A stretch of DNA of 64,000 nt from Anaerosolibacter carboniphilus (lineage in GTDB: Bacteria > Bacillota > Clostridia > Peptostreptococcales > Thermotaleaceae). Under the pieces are notes generated by a model. It had not been told where the DNA came from. It ran no database searches and was given only the letters and a program-made list of their open reading frames with translations. The stretch is from NCBI RefSeq assembly GCF_014205875.1, contig NZ_JACHEN010000023.1, forward strand, positions 1-64,000, written 5' to 3'. Of the stretch, positions 26,737 to 37,300 are shown piece by piece. Made by a program: the position numbers and the translations under genes. How positions within the stretch are numbered: position 1 is the stretch's first letter; each line of letters opens with the position of its first letter.

Positions 26737-26830
26737 CTAAGATGAAAGAAAAGATATAAATTGGGCAGGCTAGAAATATGTATTTGTTGATCAGAAACAA
26801 TACCCATTTAGGAAAGGAATATGAGTCAAG

Positions 26831-27511
26831 ATGAAGAAAATCGGATGTTTATTGATTCATGGGTTTGGAGGAAGTGTTTACGAAGTAAGTCCTTTGGCTG
26901 AGTACCTTGAGCGTAAGGGTTATGGTGTAATCTGCCCTGCTTTAAAAGGTCACACGGGAAGAAAAGAAGATCTACGAGGTATCACATATCATGACTGGTT
27001 AGATTCTGCAGAAATGGCCTTAATGGAATTACTTGAATCCCACGATTATATTTTTTTGATTGGATTTTCCATGGGAGGATTGATTGCAATCAATTTGGCT
27101 TCCAAGTATAATGTAAGTGGATTAATAACAATTAATACGCCCATATACTATTGGGACTTTAAAAGAATCTACCTCAATATTGTCCATGATTTAAGAAATA
27201 AGGAGTATACAAATATTCATCGATATATGAAGTCATCGGGGAACACAACGCTATCAGCTCTTTTTCACTTTAAATTGTTACTTACCCGGACGAAACCGAT
27301 TATTAGAAATGTCAAATGTCCACTATTTGTGACACAAGCGTTAGACGATGATACGGTGCGGAAGCAGAGTGCCCGCTATATCCATGAAAGAATGAGTGGA
27401 AAAAGGAAAAAGCTAAGGTTTTATGATCATGGTGGTCATTTAATTCTGCGAAGCTCCTCAGCATCAAAGGTGATGGAGGATATATGGACGTTCATAAACG
27501 AGATTGAATAA
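26831..27511 (+). CDS. Alpha/beta hydrolase, carboxylesterase / monoacylglycerol lipase type
   Basis: A 226-residue cytoplasmic alpha/beta hydrolase. The oxyanion-hole segment LIHGFGGS is near the N-terminus, the nucleophile elbow is GFSMGG, the acid is in ALDDDTV and the His in YDHGGHLI. Length and motifs match Firmicutes carboxylesterases such as Est30. It would hydrolyse short acyl esters; the natural substrate is unknown. Confidence 0.88.
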   Translation: MKKIGCLLIHGFGGSVYEVSPLAEYLERKGYGVICPALKGHTGRKEDLRGITYHDWLDSAEMALMELLESHDYIFLIGFSMGGLIAINLASKYNVSGLITINTPIYYWDFKRIYLNIVHDLRNKEYTNIHRYMKSSGNTTLSALFHFKLLLTRTKPIIRNVKCPLFVTQALDDDTVRKQSARYIHERMSGKRKKLRFYDHGGHLILRSSSASKVMEDIWTFINEIE

Positions 27512-27552
27512 TTTGAAGGGATGTGGTTTGTATGACAATAAAGAATAATAAG

Positions 27553-27608
27553 GGGAGAGAGCTTTAATAGGACTGAGAAATGATCAAAGTCTTATTCCGT
27601 TCTCTCCC
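27553..27608 (+). other. Long hairpin in the hydrolase-rtcB gap
   Basis: An 8-bp outer stem (GGGAGAGA with TCTCTCCC) encloses a 9-bp inner stem (27566-27574 with 27588-27596). There is no T-run after it. It ends 36 bases before the rtcB start and could be a 5' UTR structure of that gene. Confidence 0.45.
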
Positions 27609-27644
27609 ATAGGATATCGTAATATAAGAGATAAAGGAGAGAAT

Positions 27645-28742
27645 ATGGAGAAAAATATTCAAATTATAAAGACAGAGAAGTCATGGATTGAAAGCAATGC
27701 TATCGAGCAATTACATCAGATTGCCCAATTAAAGGGTATTATAAAAGCCATTGGGTTGCCAGATTTGCATGTAGGCAAGACACCAGTGGGCGCCAGTTAT
27801 ATTACAAAGGATGTTGTATATCCCCATATCGTTGGCAATGATATCGGATGTGGAATGGCATTTTTTGCAACAGGATTGAAGAGAAATAAGTTTAAAGTAG
27901 AAAAGATTAAGAACAAGCTGGAAAAGATAGATGGTATTGAGAATGTGGATATCTCCATCTATACAAGGGCTATAGATCTACCTTTCAAAGAAAAGTTAGG
28001 AACGATTGGTGCGGGAAATCATTTTGCTGAGATTCAGGAAATTGCTCAGATCTATGATCCTGAAGGGATGGATGAAATCGGGATAGACAAAGAACATGTC
28101 TATCTTTTGGTGCACAGCGGGTCTAGAAACTATGGAGAATTTGTTCTTAGGAAATACATTGAAGAATATCATTGTCAGAATGGTTTATCTACTGATAGTC
28201 AGGCCTTTGCTTTGTATTGGGAGGATCATAATAAGGCATTGGAATATGCAAAGCTGAACAGAGAGTTGATCGCCCATAGAATCGTAGATATAATCAGTGG
28301 GAAGGCGAATCAGAAGCTTCTCGATAGCGTGCACAATGGTATTTTTAAGAAAGAAATTCAAGGAGAGGTCCACTATATTCATCGAAAGGGAGCATCGCCT
28401 TCTGATGCAGGATATGTGGTGGTTGCAGGATCCAGGGGTTCTAAATCCTACATCGTCAAGCCCATGGATAACCTAGTTGAATATGGATTTTCTATTTCCC
28501 ATGGTGCTGGGAGAAAGTGGTCTCGCTTTGGTTGTAAGGAAAAACTAGAGAATTTATACTCAAAGAAAGCCATTAGACACCATGAACTGGTGAGCAATTT
28601 GATTTATAGGGACAAAAATGTTGTTTATGAGGAGGCCCCGGAGGCATATAAGAATATTGAAAGGGTAATAGAGGATATGCTAGAAGCAAAGATGATTCAG
28701 TTGATAGCCAGCTTAAACCCTCTGCTTACCTACAAGTCATAG
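27645..28742 (+). CDS. rtcB: RtcB-family RNA ligase
   Basis: A 365-residue RNA-splicing ligase-like protein. Metal and guanylylation motifs are visible: PDLHVGKTPVGA, GNDIGCGM, IGAGNHFAE, VHSGSRNYG and the C-terminal SHGAGRKWSR with the guanylated His. RtcB joins 2',3'-cyclic-phosphate and 5'-OH RNA ends in repair of damaged RNA. It is about 100 residues shorter than E. coli RtcB, as in the short bacterial subgroup. No release factor H (prfH) or RNA cyclase gene is next to it. It has an AAGGAGA site. Confidence 0.9.
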   Translation: MEKNIQIIKTEKSWIESNAIEQLHQIAQLKGIIKAIGLPDLHVGKTPVGASYITKDVVYPHIVGNDIGCGMAFFATGLKRNKFKVEKIKNKLEKIDGIENVDISIYTRAIDLPFKEKLGTIGAGNHFAEIQEIAQIYDPEGMDEIGIDKEHVYLLVHSGSRNYGEFVLRKYIEEYHCQNGLSTDSQAFALYWEDHNKALEYAKLNRELIAHRIVDIISGKANQKLLDSVHNGIFKKEIQGEVHYIHRKGASPSDAGYVVVAGSRGSKSYIVKPMDNLVEYGFSISHGAGRKWSRFGCKEKLENLYSKKAIRHHELVSNLIYRDKNVVYEEAPEAYKNIERVIEDMLEAKMIQLIASLNPLLTYKS

Positions 28743-28756
28743 CGATTAGTGAATAA

Positions 28757-28797
28757 AGGGCAGTTCCTGGAGATAGGGGAACTGTCCTTAAATTTTT
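28757..28797 (+). terminator. Rho-independent terminator of rtcB
   Basis: An 11-bp stem (AGGGCAGTTCC with GGGAACTGTCCT) followed by TAAATTTTTT. Confidence 0.75.
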
Positions 28798-28956
28798 TAA
28801 ATGTGAGAAAAATATTTGGTTTTGAAAAAGGAAACATTTTTTTAATGTTGAATATGGATTATTAACATAACTTTAAGCAAACCTATTTTTCAATTGCTGC
28901 AATTTCTACAGAAGGATATAGCGCATAAAAATTTTGTAAAGAGGGATGATCAAACG

Positions 28957-30183
28957 ATGACAAAACAGGAAAGAAGCTGGATTCTACAGGATTGGGCAAA
29001 TTCAGCCTATTCCATAGCGATTTCCACAGCGATTTTGCCTATTTTTTTCAAAGATGTGGTATCTAAGGGGATAGAGGCCAGTCTTTCCACAGCTTATTGG
29101 GGATATGGGAATGCCATAGCTACGCTTCTGGTTGCCTTGCTGGCGCCCATTTTAGGAACCCTCGCAGACTATCGAGGGAAGAAGAAAAAATTCTTTGTGT
29201 TCTTTTTTCTTCTAGGTACGATTACTACGACTCTTCTAGCTACTTTAAATGAAGGAGATTGGCTAAAGTGTATCATCATTTATGGACTGACAGCCGTAGG
29301 TTTTGCAGGTTCTAATATTTTTTATGATGCCTTTCTTGTAGATGTAACTGATGAAAAAAGAATGGATTGGGTATCTTCACTGGGTTTTGGTTTTGGCTAC
29401 ATTGGAAGCACCATTCCTTTCATCATCAGCATCGTCTTCATTATGAAGCCTTCGCTTATCGGCTTAGGATCCACAGTTGCAGCCACGAAGTTATCTTTTG
29501 TGATTACAGCGCTGTGGTGGTTTGTTTTTACCATTCCCATGTTGAGGGACGTAAAACAAGTGCATTACATTGAACCCGTTGACCATCCCATTAGGGAAAG
29601 CTTTGGAAGATTATGGGGAACTTTAAAAAGTGTACAGAAGAATAAAAACATCTTCTTATTCTTGATTGCCTATTTTTTCTATATCGATGGTGTTTCTACC
29701 ATCATTAAAATGTCTGGGGTTTATGGCAGAGATGTGGGGATTGATGGAAATACTCTGCTAATCATTCTATTGGTTGTTCAATTTGTAGCGTTCCCGTTTG
29801 CTATCCTTTACGGAAAATTGGCCCAGCGATTCTCTGCTAGAACGATGCTATTTGTGGGAATAGGGGTATATATCTTAACAACGGTCTACGCATACTTTAT
29901 CAAGACGTCATTCGATTATTGGATATTGGCGATGCTTGTAGCCAGTTCACAAGGAGGCATGCAGGCCTTGAGCCGATCATTTTTTGGAAAGATTATTCCA
30001 AAAGAAAACGCTTCTGAGTATTTTGGACTCTATAATATCTTAGGAAAATTCTCTGCTTTCATGGGTCCTCTTTTGGTAGGCGTAGTATCTCAGATGACAG
30101 GAAATTCTCAGCAAGGAATATTTAGTTTGATTCTCCTCTTCATTATTGGAGGATGGGTCTTGACAAAGGTTAAGAATAACTAA
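28957..30183 (+). CDS. MFS transporter, UMF1 / Atg22-like family
   Basis: A 408-residue, 12-helix major-facilitator protein. The N-terminus ([12 protein letters not shown]) and GYIGSTIPF are typical of the UMF1 family related to fungal Atg22 effluxers. It is an inner-membrane transporter, probably for amino acids or small metabolites; substrate unknown. The start at 28957 gives the family N-terminus; the frame extends upstream without a suitable site. A GNAT gene follows 48 bases later. Confidence 0.85.
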   Translation: MTKQERSWILQDWANSAYSIAISTAILPIFFKDVVSKGIEASLSTAYWGYGNAIATLLVALLAPILGTLADYRGKKKKFFVFFFLLGTITTTLLATLNEGDWLKCIIIYGLTAVGFAGSNIFYDAFLVDVTDEKRMDWVSSLGFGFGYIGSTIPFIISIVFIMKPSLIGLGSTVAATKLSFVITALWWFVFTIPMLRDVKQVHYIEPVDHPIRESFGRLWGTLKSVQKNKNIFLFLIAYFFYIDGVSTIIKMSGVYGRDVGIDGNTLLIILLVVQFVAFPFAILYGKLAQRFSARTMLFVGIGVYILTTVYAYFIKTSFDYWILAMLVASSQGGMQALSRSFFGKIIPKENASEYFGLYNILGKFSAFMGPLLVGVVSQMTGNSQQGIFSLILLFIIGGWVLTKVKNN

Positions 30184-30230
30184 CCTACTCAGCGTAGTAA
30201 TATATCATTAGATGTAAAGGGGAGAAAAAA

Positions 30231-30746
30231 ATGAAGGATTGGATCTCACAATCGGATAGGATTTTAATAAGAACCACAGCAGAAAACGATCTTAGCTACG
30301 TATTGGAGGCTGAACAGGGAACGGAGAATAGCCCGTATGTAGCCCAATGGACAAAGGAGCAGCACCAAGATGCAATGAAGGACCAGGATATTCTTCATTT
30401 GATTATTGAAGATAGGATTGAGAAAAGAGCCATTGGTTATGCGATTATTGCTGGATTTGAGAGCATCCATAAAAGTATAGAGTTAAGAAGAATTGTCATA
30501 ACAGAGAAGGGGAAAGGTTTTGGGAGGGAGGCCTTACGCTTAATCAAGGTACTGGCTTTTGAAAAATATAAAGCCCACCGACTATGGCTGGATGTACGAC
30601 AACATAATTTCCGTGCCCAAACGTTATATCTATCAGAAGGTTTTGTAAAGGAAGGCTTACTGCGGGAATGTGTTCTGTATAAGGGACGCTATGAATCGAT
30701 ATGGATCATGTCAATCCTAGAAGAAGAGTATTTAAAAGCCAAGTAG
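30231..30746 (+). CDS. GNAT-family N-acetyltransferase
   Basis: A 171-residue acetyltransferase of the RimJ/RimL type. The acetyl-CoA loop is the segment ITEKGKGFGREALRL and the C-terminal half has DVRQHNFRAQTLYLSEGF, the usual family core. It would acetylate an amine (protein N-terminus, amino acid or drug); substrate unknown. It has GGGGAGA upstream and a terminator after. Confidence 0.88.
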   Translation: MKDWISQSDRILIRTTAENDLSYVLEAEQGTENSPYVAQWTKEQHQDAMKDQDILHLIIEDRIEKRAIGYAIIAGFESIHKSIELRRIVITEKGKGFGREALRLIKVLAFEKYKAHRLWLDVRQHNFRAQTLYLSEGFVKEGLLRECVLYKGRYESIWIMSILEEEYLKAK

Positions 30747-30761
30747 GTATATTACCGGTTA

Positions 30762-30788
30762 GCTCCATAAATCTATGGAGCTTTTATT
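30762..30788 (+). terminator. Rho-independent terminator
   Basis: A perfect 9-bp stem AGCTCCATA/TATGGAGCT with a 4-nt loop, followed by a T-rich tail. Confidence 0.85.
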
Positions 30789-30877
30789 TTGTGGATAAAT
30801 CATTGGTTTCTGTTAGAAGCTATTGCTAAGGGAGTAACTTCATGATATACTGATTAAAAAAGAGCAGGTGATCTTTA

Positions 30878-31477
30878 ATGCAAGTGCAAAAGGAAGAAGT
30901 GCGAGAAGCCCTTATCAACAAAGCTGCCGATGAATTTTTCCAGCATGGTTTTGAAAAAGCATCTATACGTAGAATTGCCAAGGCAGCAGGAACGACTATC
31001 GGAAATTTTTATAATTATTTTCAAAACAAAGAGGAACTTTTTTATACCATTACTACGCCTGTATATGAGAACTTTATAGATTTATTCAGTGACCACCATC
31101 AGGAGCAAGTGGAACACGGTATTCATCTCGAAATATCTAAAGATTTGCGGAATAAAATTCATGAGGCCATGAAAGGTTTTGATAAAGCCTTTAGTAAAGG
31201 TCTCGTTATTTTAATTGATGGAAGCAAGGGTACAAAATATGAACATGTAAGGGAGGAAATCCTAGTGTTCATTACGGTTCATTTTGAAAATCATCTAAAA
31301 GTTGTTTCTGAATCCGCTCAAAGACAGTTTCATCCATATTTTTCTCGTGCCATTGCTTCCGGATTCTTGGATGGCCTTTTGGATATACTGAAAAAGGAAT
31401 ATTCGAAATCAGAAATGGAGAGCCTAGTAGCAGATTATGTTCTGTTCTATATTCTAGGTGTTGCAGATTTGGGTTGA
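30878..31477 (+). CDS. TetR-family transcriptional regulator
   Basis: A 199-residue repressor-type protein. The N-terminal TetR helix-turn-helix (about 8-55) has ASIRRIAKAAGTTIGNFYNYFQNKEELF, seen here as the segments IRRIAKAAG and GNFYNYF. The C-terminal ligand domain is divergent. It lies directly upstream of an ABC exporter set on the same strand, so it probably controls those genes; the ligand is unknown. Confidence 0.9.
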   Translation: MQVQKEEVREALINKAADEFFQHGFEKASIRRIAKAAGTTIGNFYNYFQNKEELFYTITTPVYENFIDLFSDHHQEQVEHGIHLEISKDLRNKIHEAMKGFDKAFSKGLVILIDGSKGTKYEHVREEILVFITVHFENHLKVVSESAQRQFHPYFSRAIASGFLDGLLDILKKEYSKSEMESLVADYVLFYILGVADLG

Positions 31478-31576
31478 GAATAGAAATAAGGAAATAAGAA
31501 ATTTTTTTGATTTAAAAAAGATCAAGCGATCGTTTATAACTGGGGAATAAAGTAGCAACTTAAGGAGGCAAGGGTA

Positions 31577-32431
31577 ATGATTGAGGTAAAAGATCTGAAA
31601 TTTATCTATCCAAAGACAAAGGAAGAAACTTTAAAGGGAATCAGCTTTTGCATAAAGCAGGGAGAAATATTTGGTTTCTTGGGGCCTAGTGGGGCAGGGA
31701 AAAGTACTACCCAAAAAATTCTCATCGGATTGCTAAAGGATTACAGTGGGAAAGTATCTATTATGGATAAGGAAATCAAGGAATGGAGCAGAGATTACTA
31801 TGAGAAGATAGGTGTCTCCTTCGAACTTCCAAACCTTTACCAAAAACTTACGGCCTTGGAAAACCTTCGATTAATACAATCCTTCTATAGTGGAAAAACG
31901 GAAGATCCCATGATGCTCCTAAAGATGGTTGGGTTGGAGGACAAAGGAAACCTAAGGATATCCCAGTATTCCAAAGGAATGAAGATGCGCTTGAACTTTG
32001 TTCGATCACTCTTGCATAAACCGGAATTGATTTTTTTAGATGAGCCTACATCAGGGTTAGACCCTGTTAATTCCAAAACGATCAAAGAGATTATTTTAGA
32101 GAAAAAGAGGGAAGGAAAAACTATATTCCTAACAACCCACAATATGGCTGTCGCCGACGAATTATGTGATCGAGTGGCCTTTATTGTAGATGGAGAGATT
32201 AAGTTGATTGATTCTCCAAAGGAACTGAAGGTTCAGTGGGGACAAAGGAAAGTAAGAGTTGAATACTTGGAAGATCGTTTTACAGTCCAAAAAGATTTTG
32301 ATTTAGATCAGATAGGCTTCAACGAATCTTTTATTCAATTAATAAAGAATAAGCCTATCAAAACAATGCATACCCAGGAAGCAACCTTAGAGGATATTTT
32401 TATCCAAACAACTGGGAGGGGACTATCGTGA
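31577..32431 (+). CDS. ABC transporter ATP-binding protein
   Basis: A 284-residue ATPase. Walker A is GPSGAGKST, Walker B is LIFLDEPTSGLDP, the signature is the degenerate QYSKGM in place of LSGGQ, and the switch His is in LTTHN. It energises the two membrane subunits encoded next. AAGGAGG precedes the ATG and the stop overlaps the next start by 4 bases. Similar TetR-regulated sets export fluoroquinolones or other hydrophobic compounds. Confidence 0.93.
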   Translation: MIEVKDLKFIYPKTKEETLKGISFCIKQGEIFGFLGPSGAGKSTTQKILIGLLKDYSGKVSIMDKEIKEWSRDYYEKIGVSFELPNLYQKLTALENLRLIQSFYSGKTEDPMMLLKMVGLEDKGNLRISQYSKGMKMRLNFVRSLLHKPELIFLDEPTSGLDPVNSKTIKEIILEKKREGKTIFLTTHNMAVADELCDRVAFIVDGEIKLIDSPKELKVQWGQRKVRVEYLEDRFTVQKDFDLDQIGFNESFIQLIKNKPIKTMHTQEATLEDIFIQTTGRGLS

Positions 32432-33135
32432 GAAGATTGCGTGCTTGTATCAAGGCTGACCTATATCTGCAAGTGAAATATGGTTTTTATACAGTATATG
32501 CAATTGTTACAGCTGTATATATACTGCTGCTAAAACAGCTTCCATCAGAGAGCCTTAAGATAGTGACTCCTATGATTGTATTCTCAGATCCATCCATGCT
32601 CGGCTTCTTTTTCATCGGGGGGTTGGTCTTGCTGGAAAAGGGAGAGAACACCCTGGAGTATATAACTGCTACACCATTAAGAATTGGAGAGTATCTTCTA
32701 TCTAAAATGATCTCATTAACACTTTTAGCGTTAATGGCAAGCTTTATTGTTACATTATTTTCTTATGGAGATCTGGTCCATGGAATACAGTTGACCATAG
32801 GAATTATACTGACATCCAGCTTTTTTATTCTTGTAGGTTTCATTGCTGTGGCGCGATTTCAGACCGTGAATAGATATATATTATCTTCAATAATTTATAT
32901 GACATTTTTATTTTTACCGTTGATTAGCTATTTTGGGCTGTGGCAGAACTGGATATTTTATTTGTTTCCAACCCATGCTTCTCTCATATTGATTGGAGGC
33001 GCTTTTCAGTCTACAGAATGGTGGAAGCTTGGTTATGGTATAGGATACTTAATTCTATGGATTTTCATAGCCTATCCTCTGGCCCATCGAGCCTTCTATC
33101 GTTTCATGATCTTAAAGGAGGGAGAAAGATCATGA
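32428..33135 (+). CDS. ABC transporter permease (first subunit)
   Basis: A 235-residue membrane protein with six predicted helices of the ABC-2 exporter permease type. It starts at GTG within the GTGA overlap with the ATPase gene and itself overlaps the next gene by 4 bases, so the three are translationally coupled. It pairs with the following permease; substrate unknown. Confidence 0.85.
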   Translation: MRRLRACIKADLYLQVKYGFYTVYAIVTAVYILLLKQLPSESLKIVTPMIVFSDPSMLGFFFIGGLVLLEKGENTLEYITATPLRIGEYLLSKMISLTLLALMASFIVTLFSYGDLVHGIQLTIGIILTSSFFILVGFIAVARFQTVNRYILSSIIYMTFLFLPLISYFGLWQNWIFYLFPTHASLILIGGAFQSTEWWKLGYGIGYLILWIFIAYPLAHRAFYRFMILKEGERS

Positions 33136-33854
33136 TGAAAAAAATATTGATTTTGACGATGAACGATTTGAAAAATATCATCAGAGAACCGATGTTAATC
33201 TTTATCTTGGTTGGCCCTTTACTTCTCTCCTTTGGCATGCATTGGTTCTTGCCCGCAGTATCGGCTTATGCGGCACCTTACTTTGATCTAAGCAGGTACT
33301 ATTCATTAATCGTAGCGTTTATTCTTTTGATGACCTCTATGCTTATGGGAATGATTACGGGATTTTTGCTGTTAGATGAAAGAGATGACCAGGTATATAT
33401 GACCTTGATCGTTACACCGCTGGGGACAGAAGGCTACATGATGTATCGGATTGCTTTTCCTGTGATCATCAGCTTTTTATATGCGCTTATCACCTTACCA
33501 CTAGTGGGACTAATGAAAATATCTTTTGCTCCGCTGCTGCCCATTGCGATAATGTCTGGTCTGGAAGCACCTATTATTGCCTTATTTCTAGCAGGCTTTG
33601 CTGCAAACAAGGTAGAGGGGCTGGCTTTATCAAAAGGATTAGGATTATTTATGATTCCTCCTATTGCAGCCTATTTTATCCAATCAAACTGGCGCCTATT
33701 GGCAGGTGTAAGCCCTTTCTATTGGCCAGTCCACGCGTTCTTGGCAATTGGGAATAGCAGCGGAACTTATTGGATTCATATTCTTGTGGGAATCTTTGTC
33801 CATGGATGGCTGCTCTATGGTCTTGTTCACTTGTTTAAGAAAAGAATGAGATAG
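33132..33854 (+). CDS. ABC transporter permease (second subunit)
   Basis: A 240-residue membrane protein with about six helices, of the fluoroquinolone-export permease type. The start is ATG 33132 (ATGATG), directly after GGAGGGAGA and overlapping the previous stop. The frame runs open further upstream, but that part is inside the first permease gene and is not translated. A terminator follows. Confidence 0.85.
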   Translation: MMKKILILTMNDLKNIIREPMLIFILVGPLLLSFGMHWFLPAVSAYAAPYFDLSRYYSLIVAFILLMTSMLMGMITGFLLLDERDDQVYMTLIVTPLGTEGYMMYRIAFPVIISFLYALITLPLVGLMKISFAPLLPIAIMSGLEAPIIALFLAGFAANKVEGLALSKGLGLFMIPPIAAYFIQSNWRLLAGVSPFYWPVHAFLAIGNSSGTYWIHILVGIFVHGWLLYGLVHLFKKRMR

Positions 33855-33921
33855 CTTTGCTAACATACATTTCTCAATTATATACCTGTAGGATACCACT
33901 TGGGTAGATGCTAAATGTAAG

Positions 33922-33950
33922 GCCTCCTGACATATAGGAGGCTTATTTTT
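33922..33950 (+). terminator. Rho-independent terminator of the ABC operon
   Basis: A 7-bp stem GCCTCCT/AGGAGGC with a 7-nt loop, followed by TTATTTTT. Confidence 0.8.
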
Positions 33951-34110
33951 ATATATAGGAAATTATGGTCTTCGATTTCCTATATATGGGGTGTGCAGAG
34001 GGGATTCCCCCTTTGCCGCTTTCAGGAAGGTGCTCAGGCTGCCTCGCAGCCGTCGAAGGAAACCTAGGGTTTCCTAGCGAAAACAAATTGCCGGTAGGCA
34101 ACTTTGTTCA
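33951..34110 (+). other. Cluster of consecutive hairpins, possible structured RNA or repeat element
   Basis: Five stems follow one another: a perfect 13-bp stem (33951-33963 with 33975-33987), a GGGG/CCCC hairpin near 34000, GGCTGC/GCAGCC at 34037-34051, AGGAAACC/GGTTTCCT at 34057-34075, and a stem at 34085-34105. The stretch is clearly more GC-rich than its surroundings. I do not recognise it as a known riboswitch. The rest of this 528-bp gap (34111-34382) is AT-rich and probably holds the promoter of the RND gene, which I cannot place exactly. Confidence 0.5.
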
Positions 34111-34382
34111 TCGTTGTTGAATTCTAATGAAATTCTAATCTTGTTTTAAGATATATCTAATTTTTTATGGATATATTAGAATAATATGGCAGTATAAATG
34201 TTAAATATTAAAAAAAGATTTTGAAAGTATCCATACAAATGTGAAACAATTTCGTATACAAAGTGTATAAGATATTGGGGAATATTTTGGAAAAATAGGA
34301 GGGAGTTTGTGGATAACAAACGTATATTCAGTTAAAGTTTGATAGGAATTATAAAAAATTTTATAGAAGGAAGGGAGAAAGA

Positions 34383-37300
34383 GTGAAGGAACACGATCAG
34401 CAAAGTACTATGCATATTCCAGAGTTGGAGGAACAGAAGAACATTTTTGGAAGATGGTCTGCATTTTTTATTGATCGCTTTAGGATTGTATATCTAATCA
34501 TTGCAGCCATACTTATATGGGGAATTGGAGCATACATAGAAATGCCAAGGGAATTGGAGCCAGAGGTGGTACTGCCTTATGGACATGTGTTAACGACCTA
34601 CGTGGGCGCTGGTCCAGAGGAGATGGAGACATTAGTTACCAAGGAGATTGAGAAGAAGCTGGATGAACTTGAGCATGTAAAGAAAATATCTTCTTCGTCA
34701 GGATACGGCTACTCATCAATTTTTGTAGAGTTTGAGCAGGGCGTGGATATGGATGATATGCTTCAAAAAATGCGAGATAAGGTATCAACAGCTCAAACGG
34801 AGCTGCCAGAAGATGCTGAGACACCTCAGATATCGAGGCTAGAGACCAATAATGCCCCTATTATGATTATCAATGTCAGTGGCGACTACGATTTTGCAAC
34901 TTTGAAAAGTATCACGGAGAAAATCAAGGAAGAAATTGAAAAGAATAAGGAAATCTCTGAAGTACAGATCATTGGAGGCTTAGAGCGAGAGATCAAGGTC
35001 ATTGTAGATCCCCAGAAACTTTCCGTGTACAATTTATCATTAGATCAAATCAAAAATGCGATTGCATCATCGAATGTGAATTTTCCTGGGGGAAATATTG
35101 TTCTGGACCAGAAGAACTATAATATTCGTACGGTGGGAGAGTTTTTAGATCCAATGCAATTGGAGAATGTCATCATTACATACATGGGAAACAGTCCTTT
35201 GTTCTTAAAGGATATTGCTGAGATCGAGGATGGTTATGCTGAGATCGACTCCTATTCGAGAATGGCCTATGGTATCGGAAGCGATCAAGCCAGTGTAAAA
35301 AAATCTGTGGCCCTATCCGTGAAAAAGAAGACAGAGGCAGATGTCATCAAAGTCAGTAAAAAGATTCATCAGCTTTTGGATCAAGGAGAAGGGACCCTGT
35401 ATCCAAAGGATATACAGGTGGAGGTCAGTGGAGATACAGCGGTGTATGTTGAAGATGAATTGGGCACTGTCGTGCAAAACTCCAAGTCAGGTCTTCTTTT
35501 AGTCATTATTGTATTGTTCTTATTTATCGGTTTTGGAGAAGCATTGATTGTTTCTTTGGTTATTCCATTATCCATTTTTATTGCTTTTGGCCTTATGGAT
35601 ATAGCAGGGATGACGTTTAACAGTATTACCCTCTTCTCACTCATCTTAGCTGTAGGAATGCTGGTGGACAATGGGATTGTTGTTATGGAGAATATAGATC
35701 GCTTGAGGCACATGGGTTTATCCGCGAAGATGGCTGCTGAAGTGGCTACCAATCAGATTGCACCTGCCGTAGCCTCGTCTACCCTTACGACCTTGGCGGC
35801 CTTTTTCCCAATCATGTTGACCACAGGAATCATGGGGGCATGGATCAAACCCATTCCCATTACCGTTATTTTTGCTTTGTCGGCCTCTTTTCTCGTGGCG
35901 GTAACGATTACACCAGCTTTATGCAGCATGGTATTAAAAGAACATAAGGGTGCAGCAAAAATTGCCAGCCATCCCAAAATAGAAAAGCTAATGAAGTTTG
36001 CTTCTGTTTTTCTAGTATGCGGCCTATCCTTATATGCTTTTAAGGATGAAACGGGAGGTGTCTTCGGCTTTGGTACCCTTTCCATTGTATTTGCAGCTCT
36101 ATTTACTACAGCCATGGCAGCGAAACAGTTTTTAAGAAGAAAGGACGGCAAATCCCACCCGATTATCAGAAGATATGGAGATACTTTATATCAAATCATA
36201 GGGGTGAAGTGGAAGAGAAGGGTAGTATTGGGCGCTGTATTTACGGCCTTTGCGCTGAGCATTGCTCTTATTCCACTGGGTATTTTGAAAGTAGAAATGT
36301 TTTCGCCTACGGATGCCACACGACTGTATATCAATATTGAAACCCCATTAGGCACAAATATTGATGTAACTTCTCAAATTGCTGAAGAGGTAGAAAAAAG
36401 ACTATTGAAGTATAGTGAGATCAAGAGTTTTGTATCCAATATTGGAATCACGGGTGCTGACAGTTTGGATACCATCAGCATAGGTTCCAGCAGCACACCA
36501 AATAAAGCAAGAATTATTATAGATCTCCATGAGGAGAAATATCGGGATCGGACCAGTATGGAAATAGCAGCAGAGCTTAGGGAAGTCATTAAGGATATTC
36601 CTGGGGGAAAAATCCAGGTACAGGAATTGGAGAGTGGCCCACCTTCCAGTAAGCCGGTTTCCATAGAACTGAGAAGCGAAAGCTTTGATGATCTTAGAAT
36701 GGTAGCGTCAGATTTTGCAGAGATATTGAAATCCGTTGAAGGTACAAGGGATGTAGAGAGCAGCATGCAGGAAGGTGCACCTGAATTGCAGGTAAGGGTA
36801 AATAAGGAAAGAGCGAGCCTTCTGGGCTTAGATGACATGACAGTAGCTTTAGGCATCCGAAATGCTACCCATGGATTAAAAGCTACTACCTTTAGGAATA
36901 ATCAGGATGAGATTGATGTTGTAATTCATACATCAAAGGAAGAACTGAAAACGATCAAAGATCTGGAGAAGATTTATTTTCATTCCCGAACAGGTCAATC
37001 TATTCCATTCAATCAAGTAGCAGAGATTGTGGAAACCCAGAGCATGACAGCCATTGCCCACGATGATTTAAAGAGACAGGCCAGCGTTTCCTCAGATGTA
37101 GAGGTAGGAATCATTCCAGGAGATGTAGTGAAAGCCTTTCAAGAGGCCATTGCTCAATATCCTATACCAGAAGGCATGACAATGGGATATGCAGGAGAAC
37201 AACAGGAGATGGAAGAATCCTTTACAGATATGTTCAAGAACATGGCGATTGCCGCGATTCTAGTGTTTCTCATACTGGCAATACAATTTAATTCCTTGTC

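Noticed and set aside
32940..33131. Extension of the second ABC permease into the first
   Set aside because: That part overlaps the first permease in another frame; the true start is ATG 33132 behind GGAGGGAGA.
35753..36856. Long antisense ORFs in the RND pump gene
   Set aside because: Plus-strand motifs and length prove the pump; the antisense frames lack ribosome sites.
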